DNA from: Anaerolineales bacterium
GTDB lineage: Bacteria; Chloroflexota; Anaerolineae; 4572-78; J111
Assembly: GCA_020634855.1 (NCBI GenBank)
Contig: JACKAU010000005.1
Coordinates: 372,001 to 436,000 of the forward strand
Reading direction: 5' to 3'
DNA: 64,000 bases
Below, in pieces: positions 33,653-41,950 of the stretch; position 1 is the stretch's first letter, and each line of letters starts with the position of its first letter. The translations under genes and the position numbers were made by a program. The notes under the pieces are model-generated. The model made no database searches. It had not been told where the DNA came from and saw nothing but the letters and a program-made list of their open reading frames with translations.

Positions 33653-36034
33653 ATGCCAAACACCAAAGAAACACCTATCTACCAAGATGCTGCCCGCTCC
33701 ATCGACGAGCGAGTCACCGATCTGCTCTCCCGCATGACTTTGACCGAAAAAATCGCCCAGTTAGGCAGCGCCTGGGTTTTTGAACTCCTGACCGACATGA
33801 AGTTCGATGCCGACAAGGCCCGCAAGCATATGGCCGACGGCATTGGCCACATCACCCGTGTAGCCGGCGCCAGCAGCCTCACCCCGGCTGACGGCGCCAA
33901 ACTGGCCAATACCATTCAACGCTATTTGCTTGAAAACAGCCGATTGGGTATTCCGGCCCTGGTCCACGAGGAGTGCTGTAGCGGCTATATGGCCCGCAAC
34001 GCCACCTGTTTCCCCCAAATCATTGGGCTGGCCAGCACTTGGCAGCCCGAACTGGCCGGCGCGATGGCCGCCGTAGTCCGCGAACAAATGCGCGCCGCTG
34101 GAGCGCATCAAGGCCTGTCGCCGGTGCTCGATGTTGTGCGCGATCCGCGCTGGGGCCGCGTGGAGGAGACTTTTGGCGAGGACCCCTATCTGGTTTCGCT
34201 AATGGGCGTTCATTATGTGCGCGGCCTGCAAGGCGATGACTGGACCGACCGCATTGTGGCCACGGCCAAACATTTTGTGGGTTACGGCATCCCGGACGGC
34301 GGTTTCAACTGGAACCCGGCCCATATCCCCGCCCGCGAACTGCGCGAAGTTTATTTGCTGCCGTTTGAGGCTGCCGTGAAAGAAGGCCGGTTGCAATCGG
34401 TTATGAACGGCTACAACGAGTTAGACGGCATCCCCTGCGCCGCCTCCGAAGAGCTGCTGGACACCATTTTGCGCCAGGAATGGGGCTTCGACGGCGTGGT
34501 CGTCTCCGATTATTTTGCCGTGAACCAGCTTCAGCAAGCCCATCAGATTACCAACAACAAGCTCGACTCGGCGGTGCGAGCGCTCACCGCCGGCATCGAC
34601 ATCGAGCTGCCCAACACCGATTGCTACGGCGGGCCGCTGCAAGAGGCGGTCGAGACCGGCCGGATCGACCTGGCCGTCATCGACCGCAGCGTCGGCCGCT
34701 TGCTGACCCAAAAATTCGCGCTGGGTCTGTTTGAACAGCCGTATGTCGATGAGGCCGCCGTCACCCCGGTGTTCGATACCCCGGATCAACGAAAGTTAGC
34801 CCGGGAAATCGCGCAAAAGTCGATTGTTCTACTCAAAAATGACGACGACCTGCTGCCGCTCGACCCGAAGATCGGCAAGCTGGCCGTCATCGGGCCGCAA
34901 GCCGACACGACCCGCCATTTGGTGGGCGACTACGCCTACATTTGTCACATCGAAACTCTGATGGAGGCCCGTGAGAAAGATACGGGGCTAGGCATGCCGG
35001 TGCCCGATGCGATGGAGATCGACGACGCCTTTGTGCCGATGAACACCATTTTGCAAGCCCTGCGCGATATGGTTTCGACCGAGACGGACATTGTCTACGC
35101 GCCGGGTTGCACGGTGCTGGGCGATGACCGCTCCGGCTTTGCGGCGGCGGTCGAGGCCGCGCGCCAGGCCGAAGTGGCCCTGGTTTTTGTCGGCGGCAAA
35201 TCGGGCTTGACCGATGACTGTACCTGCGGCGAAGCCCGCGACCGGGCCGATCTCAATCTAACCGGGGTGCAGGCCGAACTGGTGGAAGCTATCCACGCCA
35301 CCGGTACGCCGGTCGTGCTGGTGCTGATCAACGGCCGGCCGCTGTCGGTCGCCTGGGCCGCCAAGCACGTGCCGGCCATCGTCGAGGCCTGGCTGCCCGG
35401 CGAAGAAGGCGCGGAAGCCGTGGCCGATGTTTTGTTCGGCCAGGTTAATCCCGGCGGCAAGCTGCCCATCACCGTCCCGCGAGAGGTGGGCCAAATTCCC
35501 ATCTACTACAACCACAAACCGTCGGGCGGGCGCTCGCACTGGAAAGAAACCTACGTCGATTTGAGCAACAAACCGCTCTGGCCGTTCGGCTACGGGCTGA
35601 GCTACACCACCTTCCTCTACGACAACCTATGCTTATCCCAACCGCAGGCCGCCGCCGGGGAATCCGTTCAGGTCAGAGTCGAGGTGACCAATACCGGTGA
35701 CCGGCCCGGCGACGAGGTGGTCCAGCTCTACACTCGCATGGCCTTTGTCTCGGTCACGCGCCCGATGAAGGAACTGAAAGGGTTCAAACGAATCACGCTG
35801 GAGCCGGGCCAAACCCAAATCGTTACTTTTGAACTTTTTACTAACCAATTTGGTTTTTACGATCAAAAGATGCATTATGTCGTTGAACCGGGTACGCTCG
35901 AAATCATGGTCGGCTCCTCCTCCGAGGATCTGCCGCTCAAGGCCAAGCTTGAAATTACCGGCGAGACCACGGATATTAGTCGAGACAAGCAGTTCTTTAG
36001 TCAGGTGTCTGTTCAAACGAAGGATCCTTCTTAA
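33653..36034 (+). CDS. GH3 beta-glucosidase/beta-xylosidase, cytoplasmic
   Basis: A 793-residue retaining glycoside hydrolase of family 3. The N-terminal TIM-barrel has RMTLTEKIAQLGSAW, VLDVVRDPRWGRVEETFGED and the nucleophile Asp286 in VVVSDYFAV. The second domain, from about 390, has KNDDDLLPLDP and RPLSVAWAAKHVPAIVEAWL. A C-terminal fibronectin-III-like domain has VTNTGDRPGDEVVQLYTRM. No signal peptide is seen, so it should act on imported beta-linked oligosaccharides in the cytoplasm. It starts 3 bp after the permease gene and ends 3 bp before the exported GH3. The exact sugar specificity is not decided by the sequence. Confidence 0.93.
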   Translation: MPNTKETPIYQDAARSIDERVTDLLSRMTLTEKIAQLGSAWVFELLTDMKFDADKARKHMADGIGHITRVAGASSLTPADGAKLANTIQRYLLENSRLGIPALVHEECCSGYMARNATCFPQIIGLASTWQPELAGAMAAVVREQMRAAGAHQGLSPVLDVVRDPRWGRVEETFGEDPYLVSLMGVHYVRGLQGDDWTDRIVATAKHFVGYGIPDGGFNWNPAHIPARELREVYLLPFEAAVKEGRLQSVMNGYNELDGIPCAASEELLDTILRQEWGFDGVVVSDYFAVNQLQQAHQITNNKLDSAVRALTAGIDIELPNTDCYGGPLQEAVETGRIDLAVIDRSVGRLLTQKFALGLFEQPYVDEAAVTPVFDTPDQRKLAREIAQKSIVLLKNDDDLLPLDPKIGKLAVIGPQADTTRHLVGDYAYICHIETLMEAREKDTGLGMPVPDAMEIDDAFVPMNTILQALRDMVSTETDIVYAPGCTVLGDDRSGFAAAVEAARQAEVALVFVGGKSGLTDDCTCGEARDRADLNLTGVQAELVEAIHATGTPVVLVLINGRPLSVAWAAKHVPAIVEAWLPGEEGAEAVADVLFGQVNPGGKLPITVPREVGQIPIYYNHKPSGGRSHWKETYVDLSNKPLWPFGYGLSYTTFLYDNLCLSQPQAAAGESVQVRVEVTNTGDRPGDEVVQLYTRMAFVSVTRPMKELKGFKRITLEPGQTQIVTFELFTNQFGFYDQKMHYVVEPGTLEIMVGSSSEDLPLKAKLEITGETTDISRDKQFFSQVSVQTKDPS

Positions 36035-36037
36035 ACT

Positions 36038-38350
36038 ATGACTGACAACCAAGACCCGACTCCCCTCTCGCGGAGACAATTTTTGAAGACGAGTCTCGCA
36101 GCCGGAGCGAGTTTGGTGGTCGCTAACCATCGAGATGCCCAGCCCGCCACAGCTTCCACCGAGCGGCAAGCGACCGTTCCGCCCGACCCGGCGGCCGGCG
36201 ATCCGCTTTATCTGGATTACACCCGCCCGGTGGCGGAACGGGTGGATGACCTGGTGGGCCGGATGACCCTTGAGGAAAAAATCTCGCAGATGGGCAGCGA
36301 TGCGCCGGCCATCGACCGGCTGGGCATTGCCCAGTACAACTGGTGGAATGAAGCGCTGCACGGCGTCGCCCGGGCCGGGATCGCCACCGTTTTTCCCCAG
36401 GCGATTGGTCTGGCCAGCACTTGGAACGCCGATTTGATCGGGCAGATGGCCGGGGTGATTTCTGACGAAGGGCGGGCCAAACATCACGAGGCGGCCCGCA
36501 ACGGGGTTCGTGATCTGTACACCGGCCTGACTTTCTGGAGCCCCAACATCAATATTTTCCGTGATCCGCGCTGGGGGCGAGGTCAGGAAACCTACGGCGA
36601 AGACCCCTACCTAACCTCCCGGCTGGGGGTGCGCTTTGTGCAAGGGCTTCAGGGCGATGATCCCCACTATCTGAAGACGGTCGCCACCCCCAAGCATTTT
36701 GCCGCCCATAGCGGCCCGGAAGCGACCCGCCACTTTTTCAATGCGATTGTTTCTCCGTCTGATCTGCGTATGACCTATTTGCCGGCCTTCCACGCCTGCA
36801 TCGTCGAGGGCCAGGCCTTTTCAATTATGGGCGCGTACAACCGGGTCAACGGCGAACCGTGCTGCGCCAGCCCCACCTTGCTCCAAACGATTCTGCGCGA
36901 TGAATGGGGCTTCGAGGGGTATGTCGTCTCCGACTGCGGCGCCATCAACGATATCTATGCCAACCATATGGTGGTCGATACCCCGCTTGAAGCCGCCGCC
37001 CTGGCCGTTAAAAACGGCTGCGACCTGGAGTGCGGCTGCACCTACGGCATCCCCTGCCACTACAAGCAGTTGGCCGAGGCCGTCCAGCAGGAATTATTGA
37101 CCGAAGCCGAGATCGACCGCTCGGTTAAGCGGTTGTTCACGGCGCGCTTCCGGTTGGGTATGTTTGATCCGCCCGAGGTCGTGCCGTACAGCCAAATCCC
37201 CATCAGCGTCGTTGACTCGCCCGAACATCGCGACCTGGCCCTGGAAGTAGCCCACCAATCGCTGGTCTTGTTGAAAAATCAAGATAATCTGCTGCCGCTC
37301 GACCGGGACGCGATCCGGTCTATCGCCGTGATCGGCCCCAACGCCGCTGAAACATTGGTCCTGAGCGGCAATTACATGGGCACGGCGGCCGAACCGATTT
37401 CGGTGCTGGCCGGTATCCAGGCCGTGGTCTCGCCGGAAACCGAGGTGATCTATGCTCGGGGCAGCGAGCTAATCGGCTTTGCCCAGGACGGTTTTGCCGA
37501 AGCGGTTGCAGCCGCCCAAAAGGCTCAGATAGCGGTGATGGTCATGGGGCTGTCGCAGCAGTTGGAAGGCGAAGAGGGGCAGCCAGAAGGCAATCCGCCG
37601 GGCGTGACCAGCCAAGGCGACCGGGGGAGTTTAAATCTACCCCCGATCCAGCAGCGACTGCTGCAAGCCGTTTACGAAACCGGCACACCGCTGATTCTGG
37701 TGCTGCTCAACGGCAGCGCCGTGGCGATCAATTGGGCCGACGACCATATTCCGGCCATTCTGGAAGCCTGGTATCCGGGCCAGGCCGGCGGCGCGGCCGT
37801 GGCCAACGCCCTGTTTGGCCTATTCAACCCCGGTGGTCGCCTGCCCATCACCTTTTACCGTTCCGCCAGCGATCTGCCGCCGTACGGCGATTACGATATG
37901 GCCAACCGCACCTATCGCTACTTCACGGGCGCCCCCTTATACCCCTTCGGCTTTGGCTTGAGCTACACCACCTTCACCTACCGCAACCTAAACATCACCC
38001 CGGAACTGATCCCGCCGGGCGATCCGGTCACGGTTGAAGTGGAAGTCGAAAACAGCGGGCCACGCCTGGGCGATGAAGTCGTCCAGCTTTACCTACAAGA
38101 CGTGGCCGCCTCCTGGCCCGTCCCTCAACTTCAGTTGCAGGGCTTCAGCCGCCTCCGGCTGGCCCCCGGCGAAAAACAGACTGTCCAATTCACCCTCACC
38201 CCTGAACAGATGTCGCTGGTTGACGCCGACGGCCGCTGGGTGCTGGAACCCGGCGAGTTCAAGGTCTGGGTCGGCGGCCAACAGCCTCATCTCAAAACCG
38301 CCGCCCAACCGGTCAATGTCCTGGCTGGCCAGTTTACGGTGCAAGCCTGA
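36038..38350 (+). CDS. GH3 beta-xylosidase/beta-glucosidase, Tat-exported
   Basis: A 770-residue family 3 hydrolase. The N-terminus has a twin-arginine signal, SRRQFLKTSLAAGASLVVA, so it is folded inside and exported. The barrel has RMTLEEKISQMGSDAPAIDR, YNWWNEALHGVARAG (a pattern of xylan 1,4-beta-xylosidase-like GH3) and the nucleophile Asp299 in VVSDCGAIND. The second domain contains LLPLDRDAIRSIAVIGPNAA, and a FnIII-like domain closes the protein. It would trim plant or microbial beta-glycans outside the membrane for the adjacent importer. The last 75 codons and the following repeats are duplicated in tandem downstream. Confidence 0.93.
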   Translation: MTDNQDPTPLSRRQFLKTSLAAGASLVVANHRDAQPATASTERQATVPPDPAAGDPLYLDYTRPVAERVDDLVGRMTLEEKISQMGSDAPAIDRLGIAQYNWWNEALHGVARAGIATVFPQAIGLASTWNADLIGQMAGVISDEGRAKHHEAARNGVRDLYTGLTFWSPNINIFRDPRWGRGQETYGEDPYLTSRLGVRFVQGLQGDDPHYLKTVATPKHFAAHSGPEATRHFFNAIVSPSDLRMTYLPAFHACIVEGQAFSIMGAYNRVNGEPCCASPTLLQTILRDEWGFEGYVVSDCGAINDIYANHMVVDTPLEAAALAVKNGCDLECGCTYGIPCHYKQLAEAVQQELLTEAEIDRSVKRLFTARFRLGMFDPPEVVPYSQIPISVVDSPEHRDLALEVAHQSLVLLKNQDNLLPLDRDAIRSIAVIGPNAAETLVLSGNYMGTAAEPISVLAGIQAVVSPETEVIYARGSELIGFAQDGFAEAVAAAQKAQIAVMVMGLSQQLEGEEGQPEGNPPGVTSQGDRGSLNLPPIQQRLLQAVYETGTPLILVLLNGSAVAINWADDHIPAILEAWYPGQAGGAAVANALFGLFNPGGRLPITFYRSASDLPPYGDYDMANRTYRYFTGAPLYPFGFGLSYTTFTYRNLNITPELIPPGDPVTVEVEVENSGPRLGDEVVQLYLQDVAASWPVPQLQLQGFSRLRLAPGEKQTVQFTLTPEQMSLVDADGRWVLEPGEFKVWVGGQQPHLKTAAQPVNVLAGQFTVQA

Positions 38351-38381
38351 TCCATGACATAGCCAGCTTTGTCGCTCCGGC

Positions 38382-38576
38382 AAGCGGTCATTACGATGAT
38401 GATCACCGCTTGCACGGCGCGACATGCCCCGATCACGATGATGAAGATCGCCTCTTGCGCCGCACAACATGCCTCGATCACGATGATGATCGCCGCATGC
38501 ACGGCGCGACATGGCTCGATCACAATGATGATCGCCTCTTGCACGGCACGACATGGCTTGATCACGATGATGATCG
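38382..38576. repeat. Minisatellite, second locus, copy a
   Basis: About five units of the same family as at 16051-16816: GATCACGATGATGATCGCC then CTCTTGCACGGCGCGACATG. The first unit, with AAGCGGT...ACCGCTT, can fold on itself. It starts 31 bp after the GH3 stop codon. Confidence 0.85.
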
Positions 38577-38834
38577 CTCAACTTCAGTTGCAGGGCTTCA
38601 GCCGCCTCCGGCTGGCCCCCGGCGAAAAACAGACTGTGCAATTCACCCTAACCCCTGAACAGATGTCGCTGGTTGACGCCGACGGCCGTTGGGTGCTGGA
38701 ACCCGGCGAGTTCAAGGTCTGGGTCGGCGGCCAACAGCCGAATCTCAAAACCGCCGCCCAACCGGTCAATGTCCTGGCCGGCCAGTTTACGGTGCAAGCC
38801 TGATCCATGACATAGCCAGCTTTGTCGCTCCGGC

Positions 38835-38979
38835 AAGCGGTCATTACGATGATGATCACCGCTTGCACGGCGCGACATGCCCCGATCACGATGAAGATCG
38901 CCTCTTGCGCCGCACAACATGCCTCGATCACGATGATGATCGCCGCATGCACGGCGCGACATGCCTCGATCACGATGTT
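38835..38979. repeat. Minisatellite, second locus, copy b
   Basis: Three and a half units, duplicated together with the GH3 tail. The last core, GATCACGATGTTGA, runs directly into the inverted repeat at 38980. Confidence 0.85.
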
Positions 38980-39065
38980 GAATCACTGAATCACTGACGA
39001 CCACTGAAACCGCTGAATAGATACGACCCTGAGTGATATCAGCCAACTCAGTGATTCAGTGATTC
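38980..39065. repeat. Inverted repeat, 18 bp perfect arms
   Basis: The arms GAATCACTGAATCACTGA (38980-38997) and TCAGTGATTCAGTGATTC (39048-39065) are exact complements, and each arm is itself a tandem of a 9 bp word. The loop is 50 bp. This is a typical non-coding dispersed repeat. Confidence 0.75.
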
Positions 39066-39311
39066 AAAAAATACACCTTGGTTTGTTAAACCTATTGAAA
39101 TCGTTCGGCAGTTGTGTGATAATGGGGGTGGAAGCTGTTGGATAAGTTGAAAGAATTGGGGTTAGGAATAAAGACGGAGAAAATTGAAGTGGAAAAAGTA
39201 ACTGTAGATGAAGGATGTTTATTGAGTATATCAAAGGATTTCAATTGGAGAATTAATCAAGAGCAAGGTAAAATACAGGAATAGATAATTTATTGATAGG
39301 ATCGGAGGCTA

Positions 39312-39524
39312 ATGCTAATGACTACTCTGGAAAGCATCCATCAATATGCCGAAATGCTGCCGGCCCCCCTGCAAAGAGAAGTGCTGGACTTTGTAATGTT
39401 TTTACTGTCTAAACAAGAACAAGAGACAACAGTCGAACCAGTAGACACCGAATGGTCAAATTTCTCACTCGCCTCAGTTATGCGGGGTATGGAGAATGAA
39501 GATACTCCACAGAATATACATTAG
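39312..39524 (+). CDS. DUF2281-like small protein
   Basis: A 70-residue protein, MLMTTLESIHQYAEMLPAPL followed by QREVLDFVMFLLSK and a C-terminal WSNFSLASVMRGMENED. The pattern matches DUF2281-type proteins, often found as the first gene of toxin-antitoxin-like pairs. The ribosome site GGAGG at 39303-39307 serves ATG 39312 or 39318. No toxin partner directly follows except the BrnT-like gene 42 bp on, so the three genes may form one defence or addiction module. Confidence 0.65.
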   Translation: MLMTTLESIHQYAEMLPAPLQREVLDFVMFLLSKQEQETTVEPVDTEWSNFSLASVMRGMENEDTPQNIH

Positions 39525-39565
39525 AAAACACTTACACTCTTTCTTATTTCTTGGTCAATGGGCTG

Positions 39566-39853
39566 ATGACAGTTCGATTTGAATGGGATAGTAATAAAGC
39601 CGCCATCAATCAACAGAAGCATCATGTTAGTTTTGAGGAAGCCGCAACTGTTTTTAGTGACCCTTTGGCCGTCATATTTGATGATGAAGAACATTCAATC
39701 GAAGAAATACGGGAAGTTATTATTGGTCATTCAGCTAACAATCGCCTACTATTGGTCAGTTTTACGGAACGAGTTGAGGCTATCCGTATTATAAGCGCTC
39801 GTCAGGCAACCCGTATAGAACGTAAGGATTATGAGGAAAATGTCCACAACTGA
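39566..39853 (+). CDS. brnT: BrnT-family toxin
   Basis: A 95-residue RelE-fold ribonuclease toxin. It has the family signature FEWDSNKAAINQQKHHVSFE, then AATVFSDPLAVIFDDEEHS, and REVIIGHSANNRLLLVSFTE before a final RIISARQATRIERKDYEE. BrnT cleaves RNA and is neutralised by BrnA. ATG 39566 is preferred over TTG 39551. It overlaps the downstream partner by 14-23 bp, the usual BrnT-BrnA arrangement. Confidence 0.85.
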   Translation: MTVRFEWDSNKAAINQQKHHVSFEEAATVFSDPLAVIFDDEEHSIEEIREVIIGHSANNRLLLVSFTERVEAIRIISARQATRIERKDYEENVHN

Positions 39854-40070
39854 AAAAAACCTATCGGACGAGAATGAAATAGACGCGTTGGAGCCAGAGT
39901 ATCACTTCGACTACTCTAGAGCACGCACAAACCGTTTTGCGGCTAGAATGGCACGAGAAAGTGTGATCGTGGTCCTGGACCCGGATGTAGCCGAGGTGTT
40001 TAAAAACCCGGAGACGGTGAATAATGTCTTGCGCGCTTTGATCGCCACTATGCCGACGATAAAAGAATGA
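39831..40070 (+). CDS. BrnA-like antitoxin partner
   Basis: A 79-residue protein with an acidic N-terminus, then PEYHFDYSRARTNRFAARMA and VIVVLDPDVAEVFKNPETVN followed by NVLRALIATMP. This is the common partner following BrnT genes, with a ribbon-helix-helix-like C-terminal part that should bind DNA and repress the pair. It may start at ATG 39831 or 39840. It belongs to the BrnT operon by overlap. Confidence 0.75.
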   Translation: MRKMSTTEKNLSDENEIDALEPEYHFDYSRARTNRFAARMARESVIVVLDPDVAEVFKNPETVNNVLRALIATMPTIKE

Positions 40071-40119
40071 TTTGCGGCGCGATATTCTGAAAGGTGAAGT
40101 TTTCCCTCAAAGGACGCCA

Positions 40120-40275
40120 ATGGATTTCGCCCAAATCTCTGATGCCATGTGGCAGCGACACGCCCACCCGCTGAGCGTCTGGAGCCGCTTGCTCTCGACG
40201 CCGTTGGCCTTTGTGCCGTTGTGGAACCGCTCTTGGAGACAGGGGCTGGCCGTTTGGCGTCGATTGCCGGGATAG
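40120..40275 (+). pseudogene. N-terminal fragment of a DUF6653-like protein
   Basis: The 51-residue frame MDFAQISDAMWQRHAHPLSV, WSRLLSTPLAFVPLWNRSW ends at TAG 40273. It resembles the first third of DUF6653-type membrane proteins, whose later helices are missing. The following DNA is the start of the VOC gene. It is probably a leftover of a truncated gene. Confidence 0.4.
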
Positions 40276-40278
40276 AAT

Positions 40279-40674
40279 ATGATGAAGATCGAGCATGTGG
40301 CCGTCTGGGCCAACGATATCGAACAGCTTAAAGCGTTTTATGAAACGTACTTCAAGGCGCAAGCGAACGCCAAATACATCAATGAGCGCACCCACTACCA
40401 ATCCTACTTCTTGACGTTTGCCTCCGGCGCGCGTTTGGAGTTGATGCAGCGGCCGGATATCGAGCCGCTGGACAGAGCAACTTCCGCGCAGGAGTTCAGC
40501 GGTTATGCTCATCTGGCGATGGCTGTTGGCTCTGAAGCGGCGGTCGATGAACTCACCCGTCGGTTGGTGAGCGACGGCTATGAGCGGCTTAGCGGCCCTC
40601 GCCGCACGGGTGACGGCTACTACGAAAGTGTGATCCTGGACCCGGAAGGCAATCGCATCGAGATTACCGTTTGA
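40279..40674 (+). CDS. VOC-family (glyoxalase/dioxygenase-fold) protein
   Basis: A 131-residue vicinal-oxygen-chelate protein. A first metal-ligand-type motif, KIEHVAVWANDIEQLKAFYE, and a second half GYAHLAMAVGSEAAVDEL are followed by SVILDPEGNRIEIT, the standard C-terminal glutamate ligand region. His at residue 6 and Glu near 128 are probable metal ligands. It could be a lactoylglutathione-lyase-like or small-molecule-binding protein; the substrate is unknown. ATG 40279 or 40282. Confidence 0.9.
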   Translation: MMKIEHVAVWANDIEQLKAFYETYFKAQANAKYINERTHYQSYFLTFASGARLELMQRPDIEPLDRATSAQEFSGYAHLAMAVGSEAAVDELTRRLVSDGYERLSGPRRTGDGYYESVILDPEGNRIEITV

Positions 40675-40713
40675 ATCCGTCCGACCGAAATCGATGAATT
40701 ACAGGTAATTGGC

Positions 40714-41937
40714 ATGGAGAGACAGCCCCACGACTTACCCAAAGACCCCTATTCCGGCGGCTCAAATCGTCCCCTGCCGCCACGCGGATTTCCCGTGAGC
40801 GAATATGAGCATCGACTAAACCGCGCCCAGCGGTTGATGAATGAGCAGGGTATCGCAGCTTTGTTGTTAACTACGGAACCGGAGATTCGCTATTTTTCGG
40901 GCTTTCTCACCCAGTTCTGGCAAAGTCCAACCCGACCGTGGTTTATGGTGGTTCCTTTTTGGGGTAAGCCAATTGCCGTCATTCCAGAAATCGGCGCGGC
41001 GGTGATGGCCGCTACCTGGCTCGATGATATTCGCACCTGGCCGTCTCCCGAACCCGAGGACGACGGCATTTCGCTGCTGACCTGGACGCTGTTGGAAGTA
41101 GCGGGCCGTACCGGTCGAGTTGGGCTGCCGATGGGGCCGGAAACGCATCTCCGCATGCCGCTGGCCGATTTCGAGACGCTCCGGGCCAAAACCTCCGGCA
41201 TCGAGTTGGTGGATGCAACTCCGATCATCCGAGCGCTGCGATTGATCAAGTCGGAGACCGAAATCGCCAAGATCGCGGCTATGTGTGATATCGTGTCCGA
41301 TGCTTTTGCCGCCCTGCCCCACTTAATTGCTCCGGGCGATATGGAAGAAGCGGTCTTCCGTACGTTCAAAATCGAACTCCTGCGCCGAGGAGCTGATGAT
41401 GTACCCTATTTAGTCGGCGGGACCGGTCCCGGTGGTTATGAGGATATTATCTCACCCCCGGCGAGTCGTCCGTTGCAAGCGGGTGATGTGTTGATGCTCG
41501 ACACCGGTTCGGTTTTCGACGGCTACTACTGTGATTTCGACCGCAACTTTGCTATCGGCCATGCGACCGACGTCACCCGCCGGGCGTATGATACGCTCTA
41601 TCGAGCCACGGAGGCGGGCTTACGCGCCGCCCAGCCCGGTGCGACGTGCGCCGATCTCTTTGCGACTATGTGGCGTGAGCTGTCGAGCGGCAGCGAATCC
41701 GGTACAAGCACCGGTCGCTTGGGTCACGGCCTCGGCATGCAGCTAACCGAGTGGCCCTCGCTTACGCCGGCCGATCAGACGGTGCTGCAACCGGGCATGG
41801 TGATCACCCTCGAACCGGGGCTGAATATTGGGCCTGACCGGATGATGGTCCACGAGGAGAACATCGTTATTCGAGACAGCGGAGCCGAACTCCTGACTCG
41901 GCGCGCTCCGATAGAGCTACCCATCATTGGGGCGTAG
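40714..41937 (+). CDS. M24-family (Xaa-Pro/creatinase-fold) peptidase
   Basis: A 407-residue two-domain pita-bread enzyme. The N-terminal creatinase domain has RLNRAQRLMNEQGIAALLLT and EPEIRYFSGFLT. The catalytic domain carries the five metal ligands: Asp in VLMLDTGSVFDG, Asp in YYCDFDRNFAIG, His in LGHGLGMQLTEWP, Glu in VITLEPGLNIG and Glu in MVHEENIVI. The set is complete, so it should be an active dinuclear-metal hydrolase acting on Xaa-Pro peptides or on a compound such as an ectoine-type amide. The neighbours do not decide between these. Confidence 0.92.
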   Translation: MERQPHDLPKDPYSGGSNRPLPPRGFPVSEYEHRLNRAQRLMNEQGIAALLLTTEPEIRYFSGFLTQFWQSPTRPWFMVVPFWGKPIAVIPEIGAAVMAATWLDDIRTWPSPEPEDDGISLLTWTLLEVAGRTGRVGLPMGPETHLRMPLADFETLRAKTSGIELVDATPIIRALRLIKSETEIAKIAAMCDIVSDAFAALPHLIAPGDMEEAVFRTFKIELLRRGADDVPYLVGGTGPGGYEDIISPPASRPLQAGDVLMLDTGSVFDGYYCDFDRNFAIGHATDVTRRAYDTLYRATEAGLRAAQPGATCADLFATMWRELSSGSESGTSTGRLGHGLGMQLTEWPSLTPADQTVLQPGMVITLEPGLNIGPDRMMVHEENIVIRDSGAELLTRRAPIELPIIGA

Positions 41938-41950
41938 TCGCATTTGACGT

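Larger units (their letters stand above)
38124..38979. repeat. 453 bp tandem duplication of the GH3 gene tail plus minisatellite
   Basis: The segment beginning CTCAACTTCAGTTGCAGG at 38124 (inside the GH3 gene) recurs at 38577, an offset of exactly 453 bp (151 codons). Each copy includes the last 75 codons, the stop, a TCCATGACATAGCCAGCTTT spacer and several minisatellite units. The second copy differs by a few substitutions and a 3 bp loss in the repeat. The second gene tail has no start or ribosome site of its own and is not expected to be translated. Confidence 0.9.

Noticed and set aside
38577..38803. Second GH3 tail as a separate small gene
   Set aside because: It lacks a start codon with ribosome site and is best explained as the second half of the 453 bp duplication.
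38093..39046. Open frames on both strands over the duplicated GH3 tail
   Set aside because: They are the GH3 tail read in sense or antisense joined to minisatellite sequence; no start signals.
39138..39284. Short frame LDKLKELGLGIKTEKIEVEK onward (48 residues, TTG start)
   Set aside because: Plausible amino-acid content but no clear ribosome site or known family; left out as unsupported.
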